64,000 nucleotides of DNA from Collinsella sp. 4_8_47FAA (GCF_000763055.1 NZ_KN214135.1:168127-232126); one strand, 5' to 3'; counted from the stretch's first letter, positions 38,722-50,666 are shown. Program-made: numbers and translations. The notes: generated by a model from the sequence alone, not told the origin.

Positions 38722-39612
38722 CTACGCGCTAATGTCCTTGAATCCCTCGCCGAAGGCTTCCGTAACGTCGGCAACCGTCACGATGGCATGAGGATCGCGC
38801 TCGCGCACGATCGTCTTGAGGGTATTGAGCTCTCGACGGCTCACGATGACCATAATCACTGGCTTCTCGGCACCCGAATACATGCCAGTCGCCTTAAACT
38901 TGGTACAACCACGACCCAGGCCATACATGATATCGGCAGCGATATCAGGGAACTTGTCCGAGATGATGAGTACCATACGGCGTTTGTTGCCACCATCGAC
39001 CACGGCATCGATCACGTAGCCGCTAATGACCATCGAAAGGCCTGCATACAGTGCGTTTTCGATTGAAAAGACCGGAGCCGACAACGCGCATACGGCAACA
39101 TCGATCGCCATGACGGTCGAGCCCACGGGCAGTGAGGTATTACGCGAGATGATTTGGCCAATCGTGTCCGAGCCGCCGGTGTTGGCACCGGCGCGCAACA
39201 CCATGCCGTAACCGATGCCCGTAATAATGCCGCCCCACATGGCAGGGAGCATCAGGTCCGCATCCGCCAGAGGTGCTACAAACGGGGCGAACAGATCGGT
39301 AAAGAAGCCCAGCAGCACAAAGCCCGTCGCGGTCTGCACCACGTAGAACATGCCGCCCTCGCGCATAACGACCAGCAACAGCAAGGCGTTCATCACGATC
39401 GTCTGAATACCAACGGGAAGCGATAGGCCACGCGATGCGCCGACCGCCTGGATAATGGTGGCAAGGCCCGTAACGCCACCGGCAGCAAGGCCGTTGGGAA
39501 TCAAAAACAGGTCGGTCGCAATAGCGGCCAGAGCGCACCCCAACATGATCTGGGGCAGATCGTGAAAGAAGTTCATCGAAAGAATGCGCTTGATGTCCAG
39601 ACGATATGCCAT
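38722..39612 (-). CDS. YitT-family membrane protein (DUF2179)
   Basis: 296 residues. Five or six hydrophobic segments in the first 200 residues (IPNGLAAGGVTGLATII, then RAGANTGGSDTIGQII) and a C-terminal DUF2179 domain (SRRELNTLKTIVRERDPHAIVTV). The ATG at 39612 follows GAGGGAGG. Possibly a transporter. It is not linked to its neighbours by overlap. Confidence 0.87.
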   Translation of the reverse strand: MAYRLDIKRILSMNFFHDLPQIMLGCALAAIATDLFLIPNGLAAGGVTGLATIIQAVGASRGLSLPVGIQTIVMNALLLLVVMREGGMFYVVQTATGFVLLGFFTDLFAPFVAPLADADLMLPAMWGGIITGIGYGMVLRAGANTGGSDTIGQIISRNTSLPVGSTVMAIDVAVCALSAPVFSIENALYAGLSMVISGYVIDAVVDGGNKRRMVLIISDKFPDIAADIMYGLGRGCTKFKATGMYSGAEKPVIMVIVSRRELNTLKTIVRERDPHAIVTVADVTEAFGEGFKDISA

Positions 39613-39777
39613 GCTGCCTCCCTCAAAAAAGCGCACCAAAACGGATGCGCTTTGAACTTCTTCTTGTATTCGATTCTAACGATTCGCCGAACAAAAACCA
39701 CCCCTGCGCAGGGTTTATTCTGGATACAAACCCGTCCAACCGTTGGGCTTGGCATCGGCTTGAAGCCGCCCGATGTT

Positions 39778-40925
39778 TTAGACCTCCGATCCTTCTGCAT
39801 CGGCGTTGCCGGTGGCCCAGCGATGGTAGCCAATAACAAACGGGTCCAGGTCGCCATCGTCAAGGACGGCCTCGACATTGCTGGTCTCCACGCCCGTGCG
39901 TAGGTCTTTGACCATCTGGTACGGGTAGAGCACGTAGCTGCGAATCTGGTTGCCAAAACCAATCGTGGTCTTGGGTCCGCGAATCTCATCCAGGGCTTCG
40001 GCGCGCTTCTCGAGCTCAATCTCATACAGGCGAGCCTTGAGGATCTGCATGCACGCGGCCTTGTTCTGGATCTGGCTGCGCTCGTTTTGGCAGGTAACCA
40101 CAATGCCGCTGGGGAAATGCGTCACGCGCACGGCGGAGTCGGTGGTGTTGACACCCTGACCGCCCGGGCCGCTCGCGTGGTACACGTCCACGCGGATGTC
40201 ATCGGGGCTGATCTCGATGTCGATATCATCGGGTAGCACGGGGATGACCTCGACGCCGGCAAACGTGGTCTGGCGGCGCTTCTTGTCGTCGGTGGGGCTA
40301 ATGCGAACCAAGCGGTGGACGCCGGCCTCGGCGCGCAGCATGCCAAATGCGTCCTTGCCCTCGACGGTAAAGGTCGCGCGGTCGATGCCGATGACCTCGG
40401 CCGCGGGACAGTCGTTGATAGTGACCTTCCAGCCGCGACGCTGGCAGTACTTCATGTACATCTTAAAGAGCATGAAGGTCCAGTCCTGGGCCTCCAGACC
40501 ACCCTGTCCGGGCTTGATGGTCACAATGGCATCGCCGTGATCGAACTCACCGGTAAACCAGCTCGAAAGCTCGAGCTCGTCGATAGCGCGGGCCAGGCGT
40601 TCAGCCGTGGCTGCAGCCTCCTCGCGAAGGGCGGCGGCGTCGGGGTCATCCCCCATCTCCTCGGCAAGCTCCAGCGCGGCGCGGGCATCGGAAAGCTCGC
40701 CGCGCGCGGTGTCCACGGCAGCGATATCTTCCTTGGTGCGCGCAATCTCCTCCATGGTGGCACGGGCGGCGTCGGCGTCATCCCAAAAGCCAGGGGCAAC
40801 ACTTTTGGCCTCGAGCTCGGACACGCGGGTTCGCTTCTCGTCCAGGTGGAGATACGACTCGACCTCACCGAGCCGGTCCGCAAACGCGTCCAGCTCGGCG
40901 GGCGTTACCTCTAAAGCCTCAGCCA

Positions 40926-40926
<1 letters not shown>
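39778..40926 (-). CDS. prfB: Peptide chain release factor 2
   Basis: 382 residues. It ends translation at UGA and UAA codons. Catalytic GGQ at 255-257 in SGPGGQGVN. The codon-reading loop reads RISPTDDKKRRQ, so the SPF tripeptide of model RF2 proteins is SPT here (210-212). One uninterrupted frame: the programmed frameshift of enteric prfB is absent. The ATG overlaps the last base of the secA stop codon, so translation is probably coupled. Confidence 0.94.
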
Positions 40927-43733
<2,807 letters not shown>

Positions 43734-43863
43734 GTGGTTTTCCTTTTTTGGCCATCGCCCACGCCATGCAGCCTTGGGCGAGTTAAACACAGATAAATGT
43801 ACTTTAGCCAAACAAGGCGCGGCCTATACGGTCGACCTCGACCGCCACGTAATAACTACGACC

Positions 43864-43900
43864 AACCTGCCAAAAAGGGACTGGTTTATTTTGGCAGGTT
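43864..43900. repeat. AACCTGCCAAAA palindrome, copy 2
   Basis: Arms AACCTGCCAAAA (43864-43875) and TTTTGGCAGGTT (43889-43900), perfect, around AGGGACTGGTTTA. Same orientation as copy 1 at 31672-31709, and the centre is conserved too. Confidence 0.87.
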
Positions 43901-43931
43901 TTATCTGGGAAAACGCCGTCACTCTGCCATT

Positions 43932-43995
43932 TGGTGCAAACCACCCCGTCCCCTTCGCACCAATCTGGTGCAATGGGAACGGGTTAGCCTGCACC
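43932..43995. repeat. Nested hairpin with TGCACCA-type core
   Basis: Inner arms GCACCA (43957-43962) and TGGTGC (43966-43971). Partial outer pairs are CCGTCCCC with GGGAACGG, and GGTGCAAACC with GGTTAGCCTGCACC. Core shared with the hairpin after csoR. Confidence 0.6.
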
Positions 43996-44004
43996 AATAA
44001 AAAG

Positions 44005-44042
44005 AAAAGGGCCGCGCACCCAAACGGATGCACGGCCCTTTT
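44005..44042 (-). terminator. Terminator of rpmE
   Basis: Stem AAAAGGGCCG/CGGCCCTTTT (44005-44014, 44033-44042), with a T-run on the minus strand. Confidence 0.85.
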
Positions 44043-44075
44043 GCCATGAATGCGAGCGATTCCTCGGCGAGCTAT

Positions 44076-44501
44076 TTACTCAGCAGCCTCGGTGGTCTCG
44101 GCCTCGGCAGCGGCCTCCTCGACGGGAGCCTCTGCGGGAGCCTCGGCGGCCTGCTTGGCAGCCTCCTCGGCAAACTTAGCAGCACGCTTGGCCTTCTCGG
44201 CAGCCTTAGCCTCAGCGGCGGCCTTGCGAGCGGCCTCGGCCTCAGCAGCCTTGGCAGCCTTGGCAGCCTTGGCCTCCTCGGCCTTCTTGAGCTGGGCGGC
44301 AGCGGCGCCACCGAACTTGTCGGCGAAGCGCTGGACGCGTCCACCGGTGTCGACGAACTTCTGCTGGCCGGTGTAGAACGGGTGGCACTCGTTGCAAAGC
44401 TCAACCTTCATCTCGGACACGGTAGCGCGCGTCTTGAAGGTGTTGCCGCAGGAGCACGTCACCGTGCACTCGACATACTGGGGATGGATACCCTGCTTCA
44501 T
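44076..44501 (-). CDS. rpmE: Ribosomal protein L31 with long Ala/Glu/Lys tail
   Basis: 141 residues, about twice the usual length. Residues 1-70 are a zinc-type L31: CSCG near residue 16 and CNEC near 36, with [12 protein letters not shown] at the end of the core. The remaining 70 residues are almost only Ala, Glu and Lys, probably a long helix or disordered tail. The ATG at 44501 follows AAGGAG. No frameshift is needed, so the tail is encoded as part of the gene. Confidence 0.93.
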   Translation of the reverse strand: MKQGIHPQYVECTVTCSCGNTFKTRATVSEMKVELCNECHPFYTGQQKFVDTGGRVQRFADKFGGAAAAQLKKAEEAKAAKAAKAAEAEAARKAAAEAKAAEKAKRAAKFAEEAAKQAAEAPAEAPVEEAAAEAETTEAAE

Positions 44502-44726
44502 GGTAGGACTCCTTATTGGTCAGGCGCTGGTTACCGATCAGCGCATAAGGCGTCTTGGTTTCCGACCAAGACAACAAACTCGGCTATGGTACCACGGCGC
44601 CGCGTGTCCCACAAAAGGTTCACGGTCTTTTCGGAACGACACGAATCTGACCCATCGAAACACATCTCCACCGTTCCTTCAACTGGGAAAATGCCGTCCC
44701 CGGGGCCTGAGAAGGGCCCCGGGGAC

Positions 44727-44789
44727 GTTCGACTGACTGCGGGAACGGCCTTTCCGCTCAATGTGTTCGGCTGAGATCGGAAATCAACC
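44727..44789. repeat. 63-bp direct repeat, left copy (possible att site)
   Basis: Matches 52356-52418 at 61 of 63 positions in the same orientation. It begins GTTCGACTGACTGCGGGAAC and ends GGAAATCAACC. The two copies enclose the ABC/secreted-protein island and a recombinase remnant, as integration sites would. Confidence 0.8.
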
Positions 44790-44790
44790 A

Positions 44791-44809
44791 AACTGAACTA
44801 GGTTCAGTT
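44791..44809. repeat. 19-bp palindrome next to left repeat
   Basis: AACTGAACTAGGTTCAGTT: perfect 8-bp arms around TAG, starting two bases after the left 63-bp repeat. It is not present after the right repeat. Confidence 0.7.
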
Positions 44810-44818
44810 GACATGGTT

Positions 44819-44854
44819 AAAAACGAGGGGCGACGCTTTTGCGTCACCCCTCGT
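44819..44854 (-). terminator. Terminator of island operon
   Basis: Minus strand: stem ACGAGGGGTGACGC/GCGTCGCCCCTCGT (one mismatch), loop AAAA, then a T-run. Confidence 0.87.
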
Positions 44855-44868
44855 CCCGGCCGGTTGCT

Positions 44869-45213
44869 TTAGTTGTACACACGGTAGTTACACTTGAACT
44901 GGGTTATGTGTCCATAGTTGGAGCGGTACCAACCCGACGTATAGCTGATTGCCTCTGCGCCTAGATAGTCGTAGCCCTTGTTGTAGCGAAGCTGACGGTA
45001 GGTCGTGTCGTACTCTGCTACGTAAAACGTGTCTCCAGAGAAGGCTTTGTACCGGTCCTTAACCGTCGAAGCCATGTACGCGGGTTCGACATCGCCTTTC
45101 TCCCCGTTGAGCGCATAGACGGGTGCCGCGATTCCGCATAAAGCCGTTGCCACGAGGATGGCGTAGACAGCCATGCGCGACGCATTGGACTTCAGCTGTT
45201 CAAATAGTTTCAT
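44869..45213 (-). CDS. Small secreted tyrosine-rich protein 1
   Basis: 114 residues. A signal peptide is clear (basic start, hydrophobic stretch to about residue 32), with probable cleavage after PVYA. The mature part of about 80 residues has many Tyr (YVAEYDTTYRQLRYNKGYDY) and one Cys, and ends in CNYRVYN. The ATG at 45213 follows GAGG by eight bases, one base after the upstream transporter's stop. Size, signal and linkage to an ABC transporter recall lactococcin-972-type bacteriocins, but sequence similarity is weak. It could also be a sensor or accessory peptide. Confidence 0.7.
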   Translation of the reverse strand: MKLFEQLKSNASRMAVYAILVATALCGIAAPVYALNGEKGDVEPAYMASTVKDRYKAFSGDTFYVAEYDTTYRQLRYNKGYDYLGAEAISYTSGWYRSNYGHITQFKCNYRVYN

Positions 45214-45214
45214 G

Positions 45215-47029
45215 TCATTCACCTCGCTCGTATGTATCGAGGTATTCCTGCTTGAGCGTCTGCGAGGACGACTTGATCTTTTCCACGAGCGTGCCGGCCT
45301 CGATGAAGTAGAACGAGTTGGTGAGGTCTGCCAGGTCGTCGAGCAGATGGCTTGAAATGAGCACGCTTCGTCCCCGCGCCACCTCGCTGCGCATCGCGTC
45401 GCAGGAGGTTTTCCGCTTTCCCGGATCGAGGCCGTTCAGCGGTTCATCGAGGATGAGGTACGGGCAATCGGTCGATATCGCCATGGCAAGCTTTACCTGC
45501 TGCTTCATTCCTGTCGAGAGTTTACGGGTCGGCTTGTCGAGATATGGGGAGATTCCGAGGGAGCTGCAGAGCGAGTCGATGTCGGTGGCCGATTTCCACG
45601 CCTCCCTAACGAAAGCAAGGTGCTCGATGGCCGATAGCGTGGGATAGAGATCCGCGCTGCCCGAAGAGCTCAGGTAGACGAGTTCTGCAAATTCGGCTGA
45701 TCGACGTTGGCTGATTCCGTCTGCCGCCAGGCTTCCCGAGCGGATGCGGGTGGGAAATTGGCCCGACAGCGCTTCAAGAAGGGTGGTTTTCCCCGAGCCG
45801 TTGGGGGCAACGAGGCCCGCCGCCGTTCCCGGGCTCAGGAAAAGCGACCCGATTGAAAGTATCGTCGTGCTTCCGTATCCCACGCTCGCGTCTAGAAGCT
45901 CGAGCCCATGGTGCTTTTTCGCGGGTCCAGGCTGTTTGGGGGAACGTGTCGCAACGGCGCCGACCGTAAAAAAGACCGCGACGTATGCCAGGGTCACGGC
46001 AAGCATCGATGCGCTGCCTGAACCGGAGCCAATGAATTCTGTCGGGAAGCATCCTACGTAACCCGTTGCCTCGATAGGCGAGAATACGGGCAGTGGCAGG
46101 AGCCCGAGCACGGCATTATGCCCTAGTGCCGAATCGGACAATAACGGGAATGCCGGGGCCGCGACAAGCAGCGCGGAGGCAAGGGGGCCCGCGAGGACGC
46201 GCCTCGTTGCGGTCGATAGGACGGCGGAGCAAACGGATATCAAGGTTCCGCCCGCAAGCAGCGCGAGAAGCAGGGCTGTGAAGACGTTTCCCGCGGTCGT
46301 GGTGGTAAGCGCGCCGTCATGGAAGAAGGCGATCGGGTACCCAATTTGCCCGGAGCCGTTTAGGGCCAAGGCGTAAATGCCCCCGGGTGCGAGGCCGGCG
46401 AGGAGCATCGCGGTCCCCGCGGCGATTATCGAAAACACGATCTGAATAAGGCGCCGGAATTTGGGCACGGGCGCCTTTGCCGCCAGGGTCCCGGGCCTTG
46501 TGGCGCCGAGCACGAGTATCGACGAGAGAAGGAAGGGGATGAAGGGAAGGAAAGACGGCGCCGTGGCAATGGCGTAAGGCAGGAAGGAAAGGAATGGCAG
46601 GTCGTTTGCGGAGGCCGGGATATCCGTGATGCCGGAGCTGCTCAGGGCACGGCAATATGCGAGCGCTGCGTCATTGGTCTCTTGGTCTCCCACGATGGAC
46701 CCGGATTGGAAGCCTTCGCCCATGAGCGCGTAGTAGCTCTCGGCAGAATCGAGAAAGGCGGCGTCGGTTTGAGCGGCAAGGGCGGCGTTCGCGTATCTTG
46801 CAAGCTCCGCGTCATTTTGCTGCTCTGGAGATAGGTCTGTGCCGCTGGCCTGGGGCGCGCGCGTATTGAATGCGTTGACAAAGCTCTGCATGCCCTGTTT
46901 CATAAAGAAGGGCCCGTAGATGGGTGAATTGAACGCAATGGGGACGGAAAAGGCTGCAGCGAGAACGAGCGTACAAATCCATACGGCCTTGTCTCTTAGG
47001 ATTAGTTTGAGAAGAAGTCGACAGTACAT
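45215..47029 (-). CDS. ABC transporter, permease-ATPase fusion
   Basis: 604 residues. The N-terminal 370 residues are an ABC-2-like membrane domain: one helix, a long outer loop (about 30-150), then five or six helices, including the motif NGSGQIGYPI. The C-terminal ATPase has Walker A APNGSGKTT, signature LSTGMKQQ and Walker B YLILDEP. As a fused half-transporter it would work as a homodimer. The same membrane motif occurs twice in the separate permease of this cluster. The secreted protein 1 gene follows directly. Substrate unknown; the neighbouring peptide is the obvious candidate. Confidence 0.82.
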   Translation of the reverse strand: MYCRLLLKLILRDKAVWICTLVLAAAFSVPIAFNSPIYGPFFMKQGMQSFVNAFNTRAPQASGTDLSPEQQNDAELARYANAALAAQTDAAFLDSAESYYALMGEGFQSGSIVGDQETNDAALAYCRALSSSGITDIPASANDLPFLSFLPYAIATAPSFLPFIPFLLSSILVLGATRPGTLAAKAPVPKFRRLIQIVFSIIAAGTAMLLAGLAPGGIYALALNGSGQIGYPIAFFHDGALTTTTAGNVFTALLLALLAGGTLISVCSAVLSTATRRVLAGPLASALLVAAPAFPLLSDSALGHNAVLGLLPLPVFSPIEATGYVGCFPTEFIGSGSGSASMLAVTLAYVAVFFTVGAVATRSPKQPGPAKKHHGLELLDASVGYGSTTILSIGSLFLSPGTAAGLVAPNGSGKTTLLEALSGQFPTRIRSGSLAADGISQRRSAEFAELVYLSSSGSADLYPTLSAIEHLAFVREAWKSATDIDSLCSSLGISPYLDKPTRKLSTGMKQQVKLAMAISTDCPYLILDEPLNGLDPGKRKTSCDAMRSEVARGRSVLISSHLLDDLADLTNSFYFIEAGTLVEKIKSSSQTLKQEYLDTYERGE

Positions 47030-47182
47030 TTAGAAGCACCTACGTTCCTCAAAGAATTGTTAGATTAAAAGTAACAGACCGGATGAAGATACGTGCGACG
47101 GGGGCGAGGCGAATGGCTGAGCGGTATCGATATGCGGGTTCAACGGTATCACATTGGCCACATAGATTTTTAACTTGCATTT

Positions 47183-47923
47183 CTACCCGCCCTTTTCGTA
47201 GAGTCGCCGATACGTGCTTAGCGCACCCTCGGCGCGTCCGGCAGGCTTTGCGAAATGGGATCCAGGAGACTTCGGCGCAGCATCATCTTGCGGAATGCTT
47301 CTAATGAGCCTCCCATCCTTCAAAAACAGAATCTCATCGCACAGCCTATCGACCGAATCCAAGATGTGGGATGACATGATGATGCACGTACCAGAATCGG
47401 CCAGCTTCCTGAGAATCTCGGAATGCAAGTCCACCCTGCTGGGGTCGAGCGCGTTCATGGGCTCATCTAATAGAAGGTACCGCGCGCCCGTCGCATACGC
47501 AATCGCCAGGGTAAGCTGCTGCTTCATGCCCTGGCTCAGAGTGCGGATCCTCATCTTCGCGAACTCGCCTATCTGCGTTTGTTCCACTATCTCTTCGATA
47601 TCGCGAGCATGCGGCCACATATCGCAAACCATCTTGAGGTGATCTTCCGCACGCAATCCGGGATACAGCAGCGTCCCCTCACCAGGTGCATAGAAGATCA
47701 TAGAACGGACCTCTCTCGCACCCGTACCCTGCACCTCATCCAAAACGATGCTCCCGTCCACGCGAGGACCCGGCAAACCTGCCATCGCACGCAGCAACGT
47801 CGTCTTTCCATGCCCGTTCGGAGCGACGAGACCGTAGACCGTACCCGGGGCAAACTCAGCGTTCACCGAATCTACGAGCACCTTCTTTCCATAAGAGATC
47901 GTCAGCGTTTGAAGGTCAATCAT
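47183..47923 (-). CDS. ABC transporter ATPase
   Basis: 246 residues. Walker A APNGHGKTT, signature LSQGMKQQLTLA, Walker B YLLLDEP, switch histidine in SSHIL. The ATG at 47923 lies nine bases after AAAGGGG; an ATG at 47932 overlaps the permease stop (ATGA) and is an alternative. The closest relative in the window is the ATPase half of the fused transporter. It pairs with the tandem permease encoded just upstream. Confidence 0.85.
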   Translation of the reverse strand: MIDLQTLTISYGKKVLVDSVNAEFAPGTVYGLVAPNGHGKTTLLRAMAGLPGPRVDGSIVLDEVQGTGAREVRSMIFYAPGEGTLLYPGLRAEDHLKMVCDMWPHARDIEEIVEQTQIGEFAKMRIRTLSQGMKQQLTLAIAYATGARYLLLDEPMNALDPSRVDLHSEILRKLADSGTCIIMSSHILDSVDRLCDEILFLKDGRLIRSIPQDDAAPKSPGSHFAKPAGRAEGALSTYRRLYEKGG

Positions 47924-47928
47924 CGAGA

Positions 47929-50151
47929 TCATCCCCTTTCGATCTTTGGAACACTCAGGCGCACCATCAACGGAGATACGGCGCCCAAGACCACCAGCAG
48001 AGCGCCCGATGCGCCGACGACCTCTCCAAAAGGCATCGCGTTCGTCCCTCGCCCAAGGAACCCAATCGTCCCCACCTGGGAAGCGGGATCAAACGAGGCG
48101 AATGGAGCCAGCAGCGCGACGCCCATGCCCACGCTTTCAACATGAGCGCTCAACGAACCCAACACCAAGAGAACCGCGCAAACCATTCCGGTGACAACGG
48201 GGTTGCGGCTAATCGCTGCTGTCAACGCAGCGACGACGGAAATCACGCCGTATGCCATGACCAGCAACGGAATACTGCACAACACCGCCTCCCCCACCAT
48301 GGACGTTGTCGAAGCTCCCGCCCGAATGAGAGCGACGGGATACTCCGATCCACCCGCACCGTTCTTAATCACGGACACAACGACAGCGGGAACCATCGAC
48401 ACCAAAAGCAGCACCAAGCCAAGCAGGAGAGCCAGCGCAACAGCCGTCAGAAAACGCACATGCGCTGTTGCGGGGATCTGGAGAACCAGAAGGGAACGAC
48501 ACTGCAGGTGGGTGCACGCGAGCGATGTGACAACCACGGGCAACAGCAAAAATAAGGAGGGAAGCGCTGCCTGGAGATACGAAAGGAGGATTAATGGGGG
48601 CATCTTCGTACTTAACTCGTAAACCTTGGGGTCCGGCAAGCTCGCGATCGACTCAAGCAGAAGGGCGCGCGCCTCCGCACGAGAAGGAGTCTCCGGCTCG
48701 ATTCCGATCGATTGCAGGAGAGTCGCATCTGCCGCGCCCAGCTCACCTCGAGCGCGCTCGTACGTCGCAAGGCTTCGAAACCCCTCCGCAGGCATAGGCG
48801 CGTACACGAAACCCGAAAGAGCATCCCGCATGTCTTCCAGGGCCGCTTTGCCCTCGACGTCCATATTCGCAGCGTTCTGCTCTAGATACCGATCTATTGA
48901 ACGGAGCTCCCCATCCCTATACCGAACAGCGGAAACGTTATCAGCGTCAGGAAACATCTCGACCAGAGCCGGGGCTAGCATCGTCGTCGACATTGCAATC
49001 GCGCATACGGCGAGGGTAGGAGAACGCAGGAGCAGTTTCCCCATCGTTCTTACGTATGCAACGGCGGAGGCACAAGCGCTCGAACGAGTTGCCGTTCTCG
49101 ATGCAGTGAAGGAACCTCTCTCAAGACAAATCAGGGATATCGGGCACGCGCAGCCGCTCTTTCCAGCAACGCAAAGCAGGCTAATTGCCAGCACCTCGAT
49201 CCCGATTGCGCATACGAGGGCAATCGCGCCACGCTCGAAGCAAAGTCCAGGCAGATTCACTATCTGCGTTGTCGGGTACGGGCTATAGGCGTCGACGGTC
49301 AACTCAGTGTTCGCATACGTAAGGGGATTCAACAGGGCGAACTCACGTAAAGCGATGGATCTTCCGTAATACCCGGGAACCATCGTCACCCCCATCAGGG
49401 CACATACGAACACGATTCCAAGCGTAGGGTTATTGGCAATCTTCACGGCAAGGTGAACGACAAGCGAGATGAACGCTGCCACCAAGAATTGCAAGATGGC
49501 CGTCTGCGCGAACACCAGCCAAGCCGGTTTGATAACCGGAGTCGCATATTGAATGTAGCCTATCGGATAGAACGGCGAGCCCGGGCCATTCTTCACAAGC
49601 GCGGCGATTATCCCTGGAAGATTGATGGCGAGGACGGCAAGCATTGCAAAAACACTCGCCCATACGCTCGATGCAACAAGTCTACCCAGCTCGCCCATCG
49701 GTGCCTGGATGATGAGCTTTTCACGTTTGTTAAGACGCGCGGCAAGGAACGAGACGGCAACGGCCGTTGCGACCCATAGCAAGTACTCCTTCGATCCGTC
49801 ATAATAGGTGTACTCTCCATCCGATATCTGCAGAAACGGAAGTAGGGGAGAGAGCGGTGCCAAGATAAGACGTCCCGCGACAAGAGGGTACAGAAGCGCG
49901 GGCATGCTTGATGAAGAGGTATAGACACCGTCCTCCCCCGCATTCACAAGCGCATCCGCATAGGATGCTGACAATTCCTGCTCAACACGGGTTATTCCCG
50001 ACTCGAGGTATTCGACCCGTCCGTCGATGCCAGCCGCGCTCCTGAAGACGGGCAGAGCACAAAGAACCATCAACGCAACAACGACAACACAGAGCGACCT
50101 GGAGGAGAGAAGCGACCTAAAGATCGCCTTCGAGATTTTGAGCATATTCAT
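47929..50151 (-). CDS. Tandem-duplicated ABC permease (bacteriocin-associated type)
   Basis: About 740 residues, built from two similar halves. Each has an N-terminal helix, a long extracellular loop and a block of about five helices. Matching motifs in the halves are KNGPGSPFYPI and KNGAGGSEYPV. Size and layout resemble the large membrane proteins annotated as bacteriocin-associated or putative immunity proteins in lactococcin-972 loci. The ATG at 50151 follows AAGG; 50145 is an alternative. It lies between secreted protein 2 and the ATPase and overlaps or abuts both. Confidence 0.78.
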   Translation of the reverse strand: MNMLKISKAIFRSLLSSRSLCVVVVALMVLCALPVFRSAAGIDGRVEYLESGITRVEQELSASYADALVNAGEDGVYTSSSSMPALLYPLVAGRLILAPLSPLLPFLQISDGEYTYYDGSKEYLLWVATAVAVSFLAARLNKREKLIIQAPMGELGRLVASSVWASVFAMLAVLAINLPGIIAALVKNGPGSPFYPIGYIQYATPVIKPAWLVFAQTAILQFLVAAFISLVVHLAVKIANNPTLGIVFVCALMGVTMVPGYYGRSIALREFALLNPLTYANTELTVDAYSPYPTTQIVNLPGLCFERGAIALVCAIGIEVLAISLLCVAGKSGCACPISLICLERGSFTASRTATRSSACASAVAYVRTMGKLLLRSPTLAVCAIAMSTTMLAPALVEMFPDADNVSAVRYRDGELRSIDRYLEQNAANMDVEGKAALEDMRDALSGFVYAPMPAEGFRSLATYERARGELGAADATLLQSIGIEPETPSRAEARALLLESIASLPDPKVYELSTKMPPLILLSYLQAALPSLFLLLPVVVTSLACTHLQCRSLLVLQIPATAHVRFLTAVALALLLGLVLLLVSMVPAVVVSVIKNGAGGSEYPVALIRAGASTTSMVGEAVLCSIPLLVMAYGVISVVAALTAAISRNPVVTGMVCAVLLVLGSLSAHVESVGMGVALLAPFASFDPASQVGTIGFLGRGTNAMPFGEVVGASGALLVVLGAVSPLMVRLSVPKIERG

Positions 50152-50217
50152 CGCCAACCTTAACCTCATCCAGTCGGAACAGAGGGGCCGAACAAAATGC
50201 TCGGCCCTTCCTCGCAT

Positions 50218-50583
50218 CTAGTAGGTGCTATAGACAAATTGCCATTTATCAGTTGTGCCAAGAACACCACAGGAGCACATTGCAGCGAGGCGGGATTCCC
50301 TATGATGCGCGGATCGGCGATAGCCATTTCGGTAGGAGATCGTCTTGTAAGAGATGTTGAACATCGAGATGCTGTGCCCGCTTACGCCGCGAGGACAGCT
50401 GTAGCTCCAGTAGGTATCGACGACGTCGTCCGTATACCCGAGGGGCTCAACGAGGGCACACTGGCTGCTCTCCTGGGAAGGAGGCATCGGGGTATCCGCA
50501 AAAGCGGGGGCTCCCGGCAGCAACAGACAAAGAGCGAGGCCGAGGAAAACCAAGAGCTTACACGACTTAACAGTACTGAACAT
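50218..50583 (-). CDS. Small secreted tyrosine-rich protein 2
   Basis: 121 residues. Signal peptide with hydrophobic core FLGLALCLLLPG and probable cleavage after PAFA. The mature part of about 92 residues has four cysteines (SQCAL, YSCPRG, MCSC), many Tyr, Ser and His, and ends in FVYSTY. The ATG at 50583 follows GGAGAGG. It is the first gene of a three-gene unit (secreted protein, permease, ATPase). Lactococcin-972 relatives share size, signal peptide, aromatic C terminus and this gene order, but the assignment needs a profile search. Confidence 0.72.
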   Translation of the reverse strand: MFSTVKSCKLLVFLGLALCLLLPGAPAFADTPMPPSQESSQCALVEPLGYTDDVVDTYWSYSCPRGVSGHSISMFNISYKTISYRNGYRRSAHHRESRLAAMCSCGVLGTTDKWQFVYSTY

Positions 50584-50647
50584 AATCCTCTCCAATCTAG
50601 AGGGGTTTCGGTTGCAGCATGCTGTGATTACTTGCCGGCAAAGTCAA

Positions 50648-50666
50648 TTTAACATAAACTGTTAAA
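50648..50666. promoter_or_regulatory. Palindromic operator candidate in divergent promoter region
   Basis: TTTAACATAAACTGTTAAA: perfect 7-bp arms with a 5-bp spacer, in the 120-bp gap between secreted protein 2 and the DUF2975 gene. The XRE-type regulator two genes away is the natural candidate to bind it. Confidence 0.6.

Larger units (their letters stand above)
43734..44075. other. Intergenic region between secA and rpmE
   Basis: 342 bp with three hairpins and no credible gene: the AACCTGCCAAAA palindrome (43864-43900), a nested hairpin with core GCACCA/TGGTGC (about 43932-43995) and the rpmE terminator. Confidence 0.6.
44502..44868. other. Intergenic region at left edge of island
   Basis: 367 bp without a credible gene. 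In order: the rpmE leader, a 12-bp stem GTCCCCGGGGCC/GGCCCCGGGGAC (44696-44707, 44715-44726), the left 63-bp direct repeat, a 19-bp palindrome and a terminator. Confidence 0.6.
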
